Shown here: positions 1 through 5,288 of the stretch, piece by piece
How positions within the stretch are numbered: the stretch's first letter is position 1
How the letters are laid out: every line of letters starts with the position of its first letter
Assembly (NCBI GenBank): GCA_934659445.1
Contig: CAKUHV010000103.1
Location: 1-5,426 of the forward strand
DNA length: 5,426 bases
Origin: an uncultured Oscillospiraceae bacterium
GTDB taxonomy: Bacteria; Bacillota; Clostridia; Oscillospirales; Oscillospiraceae
Reading direction: 5' to 3'
Made by a program: the position numbers and the translations under genes
Notes under the pieces: model-generated
Told to the model about the DNA's origin: nothing
Databases searched by the model: none
Seen by the model: the letters and a program-made list of their open reading frames with translations, nothing else

Positions 1-561
1 TGTCCCCGCAGCCACCCCTTCCCCGGGGCGGAGGTGAAGCCCTCTCTGATGATCTACGCCAAGCCTGTCACCATGAAGGACATGAACAAGCGGTATAAGC
101 TGATCTCCGTGGAGGACATTCGCTTCAAGCTGTGCAACATCAAGACCCTGAACCTGATCCCCAGCGTGCTGGCCAACCAGCGGGCGATGGAGCGGGGGTG
201 CGACGAGGCGGTGCTCCATCGGGGCAGCCGGGTCACCGAGTGCGCCCACAGCAATATTTCCATGCTGAAGGACGGCGTGCTGCACACCGCTCCGGCGGAC
301 GAGCTGATCCTGCCCGGCATCACCCGGAAGCATCTGATCGCCCTGTGCGGGGAACACGGCATCCCCGTGGCGGAGGAGCCCTACTCCATGGTGGAGCTGA
401 TGAACGCCGACGAGATCATCGTCTCCAGCAGCAGCGCCATGCTCATGGCGGCAGAGTCCATCGACGGCATCCCCGTGGGCGGAAAGGACCCCCGGCGTCT
501 GCACCTGCTGCAGAATGCCTACCGGGAGAAGTTCGAGCGGGAGACCCGGAGCAGAAAGTAA
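1..561 (+). CDS. dat: D-amino-acid aminotransferase, C-terminal part (5' end outside window)
   Basis: This is a PLP-dependent fold-type IV aminotransferase that interconverts D-alanine plus 2-oxoglutarate with pyruvate plus D-glutamate, feeding D-amino acids to peptidoglycan synthesis in the cytoplasm. The frame is open from base 1, so the gene enters from the left; 186 of roughly 285 usual residues are present. Counting from base 1, PRSHPFP (residues 2-8) matches the family's PRNHxFP signature, whose Arg and His form the carboxylate trap of D-specific enzymes. The NIKTLN motif supplies the likely PLP lysine (Lys48, bases 142-144), and Glu80 in the TECAHSN segment lies 32 residues later, the Lys145-Glu177 spacing of the Bacillus enzyme. 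The Ser-rich SSSSAM and IDGIPVGG segments are the usual C-terminal elements. The frame ends in TAA at 559-561, just before a shared terminator. The GTG at 34 is an internal codon, not a start. A branched-chain aminotransferase or aminodeoxychorismate lyase is less likely because of the RxH trap. Confidence 0.87.
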   Translation, partial: CPRSHPFPGAEVKPSLMIYAKPVTMKDMNKRYKLISVEDIRFKLCNIKTLNLIPSVLANQRAMERGCDEAVLHRGSRVTECAHSNISMLKDGVLHTAPADELILPGITRKHLIALCGEHGIPVAEEPYSMVELMNADEIIVSSSSAMLMAAESIDGIPVGGKDPRRLHLLQNAYREKFERETRSRK

Positions 562-573
562 GACATAAAACGG

Positions 574-610
574 ATATCCCCCCGCAGCGGAGCTGCGGGG
601 GGATATTTTA
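574..610. terminator. bidirectional intrinsic terminator between convergent genes
   Basis: A perfect 15-bp stem (574-588 with 592-606) has a 3-base GGA loop and a run of six G-C pairs. On the + strand it ends in a short T run (606-609), which serves the aminotransferase. On the - strand the complement of AAAA at 567-570 gives a T run for the uracil-DNA glycosylase. The glycosylase stop codon (608-610) lies inside the + strand T run, so the hairpin starts almost directly after that gene. Confidence 0.9.
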
Positions 611-1183
611 ATAGGTCCTGCTGCACACCTGCCGGATCTTCCCCTGTAAGCTCTTCAGGTCGTCGAAGGTGGCCGGGCGCTTGCCGGGGTCCCGGAGGAT
701 GGCGGCGGGGTGGTACAGGGCGGTCATCCACACCCCGGACTTTTCCGTCCACTGGCCGTGCTCCCGGCTGATCTTGAAGTCCTCACGGATCAGCCGCATG
801 GCGGCCACCCGGCCCAGACAGACGATGATCTTGGGGCGGATCAGGGCCACCTGGTTGCGCAGGTAGCCGATGCAGGCGTCCTGCTCGGTGTTCAGGGGGT
901 CCCGGTTCTGGGGCGGGCGGCACTTGACGATGTTGGCGATGTACACGTTCCGGCTCCGGTCCAGATCGATGAGCTCCAGCATATCGTCCAGCAGCTTGCC
1001 GCCCCGGCCCACAAAGGGCTCCCCCTGCAGGTCCTCGTTCTCCCCGGGGCCCTCGCCGATGCACATGACCTCCGCATCCCGGGGCCCCACGCCGAAGACC
1101 ACGTTGTGCCGGCCGTCCGCCAGGGCACAGCGCTGGCAGGAGCGGCAGGCCTGTTCCAGCTGTTCCCAATCCAATCGTGCCAT
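608..1183 (-). CDS. udg: uracil-DNA glycosylase, family 4 (4Fe-4S)
   Basis: This cytoplasmic base-excision repair enzyme removes uracil from DNA, where it arises by cytosine deamination. The 191-residue product has the family-4 layout. Cys16 and Cys19 (CQRC), Cys88 (VKCRPPQNR) and Cys104 are spaced 3, 69 and 16 residues apart, which as I recall is the same spacing as in the Thermus thermophilus 4Fe-4S enzyme. Motif A is GEGPGENED at 43-51 with the conserved Glu44, followed by PFVGRGGKLLDDML (56-69). The second active-site motif is YHPAAILR (157-164). I chose the ATG at 1183 because a GGGAGG site lies 7 bases upstream and the cysteine spacing starts in the right place. The frame stays open further upstream, but that stretch has no ribosome binding site and reads through AT-rich intergenic DNA. 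The gene converges on the aminotransferase and diverges from the hydrogenase, so it appears to be transcribed alone. The protein lacks the C-terminal extension seen in DNA-polymerase-related SPO1 homologues. Confidence 0.95.
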   Translation of the reverse strand: MARLDWEQLEQACRSCQRCALADGRHNVVFGVGPRDAEVMCIGEGPGENEDLQGEPFVGRGGKLLDDMLELIDLDRSRNVYIANIVKCRPPQNRDPLNTEQDACIGYLRNQVALIRPKIIVCLGRVAAMRLIREDFKISREHGQWTEKSGVWMTALYHPAAILRDPGKRPATFDDLKSLQGKIRQVCSRTY

Positions 1184-1190
1184 CGTGCAG

Positions 1191-1196
1191 CCTCCC
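1191..1196 (-). promoter_or_regulatory. ribosome binding site fixing the glycosylase start
   Basis: On the - strand this reads GGGAGG, 7 bases before the ATG at 1183. It decides the start against longer in-frame extensions reaching up to 1339. Confidence 0.75.
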
Positions 1197-1233
1197 ACCT
1201 GTCGGTGATACCGCCCAGGGCGGTCCTGTAAGG

Positions 1234-1242
1234 AGCATAGCA
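1234..1242 (-). promoter_or_regulatory. weak candidate extended -10 for the glycosylase gene
   Basis: The - strand reads TGC followed by TATGCT, an extended -10 form matching 4 of 6 consensus bases. It would give a leader of about 45 nt. No convincing -35 lies 17 bases upstream; the hexamer there is T-rich (TTTTCT). The AT-rich stretch 1240-1345 offers other possibilities, such as TTGCAA with an 18-base spacer and TATGTT. Treat this as one guess among several. Confidence 0.3.
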
Positions 1243-1333
1243 CAAAAAATGGCGAAAGAAAAGGGAATAAAAAGAAATTTTTCGTGCAGAATAAAGAGAA
1301 ATGCGCGAAAACATAAAAATACTGAATCATATC

Positions 1334-1362
1334 TTGCAAAAAACGGGGCGCGGTGGTACAAT
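1334..1362 (+). promoter_or_regulatory. sigma-A-type promoter of the hydrogenase gene
   Basis: TTGCAA (1334-1339) and TACAAT (1357-1362) are separated by 17 bases, and TG sits one base before the -10, an extended -10 element. An A-rich stretch lies upstream (about 1240-1330). Transcription would begin near 1369, giving a leader of about 84 nt. No Rex-like palindrome is recognisable in the leader or around the promoter. Confidence 0.7.
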
Positions 1363-1452
1363 GTGGCCGATCAGAAAAGAACGGGGAATGGGCGTGCCGC
1401 CGTCTGAGGAGACGGGACAGGCGCGGCCCGACAGAGAAGGAGAGAAGCTGAA

Positions 1453-2970
1453 ATGAGAGGGACCCATACAGCGGTGGACGACATCCGCCGGCAGGTATTT
1501 ACCGAGATCGCCCGCATGGCCTTTGAGGGCGGAGACTATAAGGAGAAGATCCGCCAGCTGCCCCACAAGATCGTGCCCGGCGAGACCGCCCACTACCGCC
1601 AGAACATTATTCTGGAGCGTGCCGTGGTCAGCGAGCGCCTGCGGCTGGCCATGGGCCTGCCCGTGCGGGATCTGAGCGTATATACTCCCACGGAGGCCCG
1701 GCTGGAGGAGAGCGCCATCGCGGAGAAGTACTACGAGCCGCCGCTGATCAACGTGATCTCCTTCGCCTGCAACGCCTGCCCTCCCAAGCAGGTGCGGGTG
1801 AGCAACATGTGCCAGGGCTGTCTGGCCCACCCCTGTCAGGAGGTCTGTCCCAAGGATGCCATCCGCATCGTTCAGGGAAAGAGCGTTATCGACCAGGACA
1901 AGTGCGTCAAGTGCGGCAGGTGCGTGGGGGAGTGCCCCTATAACGCTATCATCAAGTTCGAGCGCCCCTGCGCCGAGGCCTGCGGCATGGACGCCATCGG
2001 CTCCGACCAACTGGGCCGGGCAAAGATCGACTATGACAAGTGCGTGTCCTGCGGCATGTGCCTTGTGAACTGCCCCTTCGGCGCCATCGCTGACAAAAGC
2101 CAGATCTTCCAGATGATCCGCGCCATCAAGCAGGGGGACAAGGTGGTGGCCGCCGTGGCCCCCGCCTTCGTGACCCAGTTCGGCGACAAGGTCACTCCCT
2201 CTCAGGTGCGGGAGGGGATGCGCCGGGTGGGCTTCTCCGGCGTGTGGGAGGTGGCCGCCGGCGCCGACCTGTGCACCATCGAGGAGGCCAAGGACTATCT
2301 GGAGAAGGTGCCGGAGGAGCTGGACTTCCTGGCCACCTCCTGCTGCCCGGCCTGGGCGGTAATGGCCAAAAAGCTGTTCCCCCAGTTCACCGAGAATATC
2401 TCCATGGCCCTGACCCCCATGGTGCTCACCGCCCGTCTGATCAAAAAGCAGATGCCGGACGCCCGGGTGGTGTTCATCGGGCCCTGCGCCGCCAAAAAAC
2501 TGGAGGCGTCCCGCCGCACCATCCGCAGCGATGTGGACTTTGTGCTGACCTTTGAAGAGATGCAGGGCGTGTTCGACGCCGCCGGCGTGGATCTGAGCCA
2601 GATGCCCGCCGACCCGGAGAAGGACTTCCACTGGGCCACCGGTGCGGGCCGCGGCTTCGCCGTCACCGGCGGCGTGGCCCAGGCAGTGGTCAAGGCCGCC
2701 AAGACCATCGACCCGGAGCGGGAGGTGCCCGTGCAGTACGCCGACGGTCTGCGGGAGTGCAAGAAGATGCTGGCCATGGCCAAGGCGGGCAAGTATAAGG
2801 GCTATCTGCTGGAGGGAATGGGCTGCCCCGGCGGCTGCGTGGCCGGCGCCGGGACCATCACCCCCGCGGTAAAGAGCACGGTGGCGGTGAAGAACTACGC
2901 TGCCCAGGCGGCAGAGGACAACGCTGTGGACTCCCGCTTTGCGGCTGAGGTCTCCAAGCTGGAGCAGTAA
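1453..2970 (+). CDS. monomeric [FeFe] hydrogenase, group B-like, with N-terminal 4Fe-4S domains
   Basis: This cytoplasmic enzyme catalyses reversible 2H+ + 2e- to H2, probably with ferredoxin as partner, to dispose of fermentative electrons. It has 505 residues. The N-terminal part carries 16 cysteines in ferredoxin-like order: 106/109; 120/123/128/132; 151/154/157/161 (CxxCxxCxxxCP); 173/177; and 197/200/203/207 (CxxCxxCxxxCP). That is enough for up to four 4Fe-4S clusters. The H-cluster motifs are L1 TSCCPAW (295-301; Cys297 ligand, Cys298 likely proton relay), L2 GPCAAKK (343-349; Cys345) and L3 GCPGGC (457-462; Cys458, Cys462). L2 has Gly where group A enzymes have Met, and L1 has Ala where they have Gly; as far as I recall this is the group B (B1/B3) pattern, whose physiological role is less clear than that of group A. 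The start is supported by AAGGAG at 1437-1442, 10 bases upstream. The maturases HydE, HydF and HydG are not in the window, and the gene has its own promoter and terminator. Confidence 0.95.
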   Translation: MRGTHTAVDDIRRQVFTEIARMAFEGGDYKEKIRQLPHKIVPGETAHYRQNIILERAVVSERLRLAMGLPVRDLSVYTPTEARLEESAIAEKYYEPPLINVISFACNACPPKQVRVSNMCQGCLAHPCQEVCPKDAIRIVQGKSVIDQDKCVKCGRCVGECPYNAIIKFERPCAEACGMDAIGSDQLGRAKIDYDKCVSCGMCLVNCPFGAIADKSQIFQMIRAIKQGDKVVAAVAPAFVTQFGDKVTPSQVREGMRRVGFSGVWEVAAGADLCTIEEAKDYLEKVPEELDFLATSCCPAWAVMAKKLFPQFTENISMALTPMVLTARLIKKQMPDARVVFIGPCAAKKLEASRRTIRSDVDFVLTFEEMQGVFDAAGVDLSQMPADPEKDFHWATGAGRGFAVTGGVAQAVVKAAKTIDPEREVPVQYADGLRECKKMLAMAKAGKYKGYLLEGMGCPGGCVAGAGTITPAVKSTVAVKNYAAQAAEDNAVDSRFAAEVSKLEQ

Positions 2971-3010
2971 ACACAACATCTTGGGCGAAGAAAACGCATA
3001 AACACAACAT
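2968..3010 (+). repeat. 12-bp direct repeat at the end of the hydrogenase gene
   Basis: TAAACACAACAT occurs exactly at 2968-2979, where its TAA is the hydrogenase stop codon, and again at 2999-3010. The copies start 31 bases apart, with unrelated sequence between them. It could be a slippage duplication, a processing or binding motif, or chance in AC-rich DNA. Confidence 0.6.
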
Positions 3011-3068
3011 AAAGCAAACGGGGGGCCGTATTTCTTCCGTAAACCGGAAAGAGGCAAAAAACACCCTG

Positions 3069-3108
3069 AAAAAAGCGCCGATTTTGTAAGAAATCGGCGC
3101 TTTTTTTT
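3069..3108 (+). terminator. intrinsic terminator after the hydrogenase
   Basis: GCGCCGATTT (3075-3084) pairs with AAATCGGCGC (3091-3100) around a 6-base loop and is followed by eight T (3101-3108). Six A at 3069-3074 extend the stem against the T run, so it could also work on the - strand, although no - strand gene points into it. It separates the hydrogenase from the division cluster. Confidence 0.93.
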
Positions 3109-3130
3109 ACGTCCTTTTTTGAAAAAACCC

Positions 3131-3159
3131 TTGCATTTTATGTCAACACAAATTATACT
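3131..3159 (+). promoter_or_regulatory. sigma-A-type promoter of the mraZ (dcw) operon
   Basis: TTGCAT (3131-3136) and TATACT (3154-3159) are 17 bases apart, close to the housekeeping consensus. The start point would be near 3166, directly in front of the first MraZ box. It follows the hydrogenase terminator by about 20 bases and is the only clear promoter seen for the mraZ-rsmH-ftsL-pbp series. Confidence 0.8.
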
Positions 3160-3166
3160 GAAAGCC

Positions 3167-3217
3167 AGGGTGGGGCAAAGTGGAGTAAAATCCCATTAAA
3201 ATACTGCAAAGTGGGGA
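3167..3217 (+). promoter_or_regulatory. MraZ operator: phased AAAGTGG-like boxes
   Basis: Boxes AGGGTGG (3167-3173), AAAGTGG (3177-3183) and AAAGTGG (3208-3214) start 10 and 31 bases apart, that is one and about three helical turns. MraZ is known to bind direct repeats of AAAGTG or TGGG-type boxes with a 10-bp period upstream of its own gene. The last box runs into the mraZ ribosome binding site (GGGGAG, 3212-3217). A TGGGA on the opposite strand (3191-3195) partly fills the gap. Autorepression is inferred from this layout and from the family. Confidence 0.72.
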
Positions 3218-3225
3218 GTGAGAGG

Positions 3226-3642
3226 ATGACCGGCACTTACAAGCATAACATCGACGCCAAGGGCCGCCTTGCCATTCCCTCCAAGCTGCGGGACGAGCTG
3301 GGCAGCGTTTTCTACCTGGCTATGGGCGTGGATGCCTGTCTGGCCATCTACCCCCAGTCCACCTGGAACCGCTTTACAGAGAAGTTTGCCTCCCTGCCCA
3401 TGAGCCAGTCCAAGAAGATGCGCTCCCTGTTCGCCAACGCCGCCAGGTGCGAGCTGGACAGCCAGGGCCGCATCGTCATCCCCCAGAAGCTGAAGAAGTA
3501 CGCGGGGATCGAAAAGGACGTGGTCATCATCGGCGTCCACGACCGGGCCGAGATCTGGGCCGCAGAGAAGTGGGCCGCCGAGGAAGAGGAAGAGATGACC
3601 CCGGAGAAGATGGCCCAGTGCATGGCCGAGCTGGGGTTCTGA
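3226..3642 (+). CDS. mraZ: transcriptional regulator MraZ
   Basis: MraZ is the DNA-binding repressor encoded first in the division and cell wall cluster; it forms ring-shaped oligomers and represses its own operon. The 138-residue product has two AbrB/SpoVT-type swapped-hairpin domains, each with the family core: DAKGRLAIP at residues 10-18 and DSQGRIVIP at 78-86. Between them lie the conserved acidic and aromatic segments (IYPQSTW), and the second domain closes with the usual VVIIGVHDRAEIW. The C-terminus carries a run of Glu. The length is slightly below the usual 140-150. I chose the ATG at 3226 because GGGGAG at 3212-3217 stands 8 bases before it and because family members begin just before the Y-x-H-x-IDAKGR block. 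The GTG at 3211 would add five residues with no ribosome binding site and lies within the operator. The next gene, rsmH, starts one base after the stop. Confidence 0.97.
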   Translation: MTGTYKHNIDAKGRLAIPSKLRDELGSVFYLAMGVDACLAIYPQSTWNRFTEKFASLPMSQSKKMRSLFANAARCELDSQGRIVIPQKLKKYAGIEKDVVIIGVHDRAEIWAAEKWAAEEEEEMTPEKMAQCMAELGF

Positions 3643-3643
3643 T

Positions 3644-4594
3644 ATGGGACAGGAATTTACCCACCGGCCCGTCCTGCTGGACGAGTGCATTGAAAATCTG
3701 AACATCCGCCCCGACGGGGTCTATCTGGACGGCACTCTGGGCCGGGCCGGACACAGCCGGGAGATCGCAAAGCGCCTGACCGGCGGCCGCCTGATCTGCG
3801 TGGACCGGGACGACGCCGCTCTGGAGGCGGCGGGGGAGCGCCTGGCCCCGTGGATGGACCGGGTGACGCTGGTGCACAGCAACTTCGACCGGGTGGGCGA
3901 CATTGTGGCCGAGCTGGGGCTGCCCGGGGTGGACGGGATGCTGTTCGACCTGGGTGTGTCCTCTCCCCAGCTGGACGACGGCTCCCGGGGCTTTTCCTAC
4001 ATGGCGGATGCCCCCCTGGATATGCGCATGGACCGCAGCGAGGGGCTGACCGCCGCCGATGTGGTGAACACCTGGCCCCAGGAGGAGCTGAAGCGCATTC
4101 TGTTCCAGTACGGCGAGGAGCGCTATGCCCCCCTGATCGCCGCGGCCATCGTCCGCCGACGGGAGCAGAAGCCCATCGCCACTACGCTGGAGCTGGTGGA
4201 CGTCATTAAGGGCGCTATGCCCGGCAAGGCGCTGAAAGAGAAGCAGCACCCCGCCAAGCGCTCCTTTCAGGCCATCCGCATCGCGGTGAACGATGAGCTT
4301 GCCAGCGTGGAGCGGATGATCAAGGGCGCGGTGCCCAGGCTGAACCGGGGCGGCCGTCTGGCGGTGATTACCTTCCACTCTCTGGAGGACCGCATCGTCA
4401 AAGCCGGTCTGGCGGAGTTCGCCAGGGGCTGCATCTGTCCGCCGGACTTCCCTGTATGCGTATGCGGGCGGACGCCGGACATCAGGTTAGTAAACAAAAA
4501 GCCGATCCTTCCCACCCAGCGGGAGGTGGAAGAAAACCCCCGGGCCCGCAGCGCCAAGCTGCGGGTGGCGGAGAAGCTGAAGGATCCCATTTGA
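3644..4594 (+). CDS. rsmH: 16S rRNA (cytosine1402-N4)-methyltransferase RsmH (MraW)
   Basis: RsmH uses S-adenosylmethionine to methylate N4 of C1402 in 16S rRNA at the ribosomal P site. The 316 residues match the family length. Motifs in order: HRPVLLDE (7-14); the SAM-binding loop DGTLGRAGHS (29-38), where Arg-Ala replaces the more common x-Gly; VDRD (53-56); DLGVSSPQLDD (102-112); RGFSYMADAPLDMRMD (115-130); KRSFQAIRIAVNDEL (205-219); FHSLEDR (244-250); four clustered Cys at 263, 265, 272 and 274 in the usual CxCPPDFPVCVCG segment; and NPRARSAKLRVAEK near the end. The ATG at 3644 follows the mraZ stop by one base, and the only Shine-Dalgarno-like bases (GGGG, 3633-3636) are inside mraZ, so translation is probably coupled. 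ftsL follows after 22 bases. Confidence 0.98.
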   Translation: MGQEFTHRPVLLDECIENLNIRPDGVYLDGTLGRAGHSREIAKRLTGGRLICVDRDDAALEAAGERLAPWMDRVTLVHSNFDRVGDIVAELGLPGVDGMLFDLGVSSPQLDDGSRGFSYMADAPLDMRMDRSEGLTAADVVNTWPQEELKRILFQYGEERYAPLIAAAIVRRREQKPIATTLELVDVIKGAMPGKALKEKQHPAKRSFQAIRIAVNDELASVERMIKGAVPRLNRGGRLAVITFHSLEDRIVKAGLAEFARGCICPPDFPVCVCGRTPDIRLVNKKPILPTQREVEENPRARSAKLRVAEKLKDPI

Positions 4595-4616
4595 CCAAAG
4601 ACAGGAGCGAGGAGCC

Positions 4617-5171
4617 ATGGCAGAGCGCCGACGTGCATCCACACAATATCATACCTACGGCAGCGTGGCCTACGCCCCCGCCTACGACGGCTCCGCCGTC
4701 CGCGTTCCCCGCCGGGAGGAGGACGTCCGGTACGCCCCCCGCCCCCGACATCAGGAGCAGGAGCGCGCCCTGACCCGCACCCAGGCGCAGGTGCGCCCGG
4801 CGGGAGCGGTGGCCCCCTTCGCCGTGATCGGCTTTCTGGCCGTGGGCATCTTTGCCGCCCTGCTGCTGTACAGCTATGCACAGTTCGCTGTGATCAACGA
4901 CCGGGTGGTCACCGCCCGGGGGGACCTGAACAGCCTTCAGACGGAGTACGCCGCCCTCTCCGCCCAGTATGAGCAGGCCTTTGACGTGCAGCATATCCAG
5001 GACACGGTGGGGGACGGGATGGTGCGGCCCAGCCAGGACCAGGTGGTCTATCTGGACCTGTCGGAGCCCGACGCCGTCACCGTCTATCAGCAGAGCGGGA
5101 GCGGCGGACTGTCCGGCCTGCTGGCAAAGCTGGGCGCTCTGGCGAGCGATGTGATCGAATATTTCCGCTGA
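4617..5171 (+). CDS. ftsL: FtsL-like single-pass septum formation protein
   Basis: This is probably FtsL, the bitopic membrane protein that acts with DivIC/FtsB and DivIB/FtsQ at the septum to activate the septal peptidoglycan synthase. Position is a strong argument: it lies between rsmH and a class B penicillin-binding protein. The sequence fits: an Arg-rich cytoplasmic tail (1-60), one membrane segment at about 64-88, a heptad-like helix at about 89-122 containing LNSLQTEYAALSAQYEQ, and then a GDGMVRPSQDQVVYLDL stretch (132-148) resembling the LGMVxPxxxQxxYI end of clostridial FtsL/DivIC proteins. At 184 residues it is longer than the usual 100-130, because of the tail, rich in Tyr, Arg and Pro (YAPAY, RYAPRPR), and a Gly/Ser/Leu-rich C-terminal addition. 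AGGAG at 4603-4607, 9 bases before the ATG, supports this start. FtsL and DivIC are hard to tell apart by sequence; synteny favours FtsL. Confidence 0.82.
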   Translation: MAERRRASTQYHTYGSVAYAPAYDGSAVRVPRREEDVRYAPRPRHQEQERALTRTQAQVRPAGAVAPFAVIGFLAVGIFAALLLYSYAQFAVINDRVVTARGDLNSLQTEYAALSAQYEQAFDVQHIQDTVGDGMVRPSQDQVVYLDLSEPDAVTVYQQSGSGGLSGLLAKLGALASDVIEYFR

Positions 5172-5180
5172 GGATCACAT
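5149..5180 (+). other. inverted repeat across the ftsL stop codon
   Basis: ATGTGATC (5149-5156) and GATCACAT (5173-5180) are exact reverse complements, 16 bases apart, with the ftsL TGA (5169-5171) in the loop. There is no T run after it. An RNA hairpin here could affect stability or termination of translation, but an 8-bp match may be chance. Confidence 0.4.
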
Positions 5181-5190
5181 AGAGTGCAAA

Positions 5191-5259
5191 ACGGAAGATA
5201 GAGATATGGACACAATGAGGGCGCAAGAAAAGAATTTTCTTGCGCCCTGCGACTTCCGT
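5191..5259 (+). other. nested hairpin in the ftsL-pbp gap
   Basis: AGGGCGCAAGAAAA (5218-5231) pairs perfectly with TTTTCTTGCGCCCT (5235-5248) around a GAA loop. Outside it, ACGGAAG (5191-5197) pairs with CTTCCGT (5253-5259). No T tract follows, so it does not look like an ordinary intrinsic terminator. The following gene's ribosome binding site (5273-5280) starts 13 bases after the outer stem. Possible roles are an mRNA processing or stability element within the operon, a partial transcription attenuator, or a dispersed palindromic repeat. Confidence 0.65.
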
Positions 5260-5272
5260 GAGAGCAGCAAGG

Positions 5273-5280
5273 AAAGGAGG
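5273..5280 (+). promoter_or_regulatory. strong ribosome binding site of the penicillin-binding protein gene
   Basis: AAAGGAGG lies 8 bases before the GTG at 5289. It is the best Shine-Dalgarno match in the window and decides the GTG start of a gene that has no ATG near this position in its frame. Confidence 0.85.
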
Positions 5281-5288
5281 GCGTATCA

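Noticed and set aside
34..561. Aminotransferase start at GTG 34
   Set aside because: The frame is open to base 1, and the upstream residues PRSHPFP belong to the family's active-site signature, so GTG 34 is an internal valine codon.
1184..1339. N-terminal extension of the uracil-DNA glycosylase
   Set aside because: The extra residues are Phe/Leu-rich translation of AT-rich intergenic DNA with no ribosome binding site, whereas GGGAGG precedes the ATG at 1183.
3035..3049. TTCCG/CGGAA hairpin upstream of the hydrogenase terminator
   Set aside because: Only 5 bp with a 5-base loop and no T run; the strong terminator at 3069-3108 makes it unnecessary.
1327..3057. 576-codon open frame on the - strand, opposite the hydrogenase
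   Set aside because: It is a shadow of the GC-rich hydrogenase gene: the translation is Leu/Gly/His/Ala-rich low complexity with no family motif, while the + strand frame has intact H-cluster and ferredoxin motifs.
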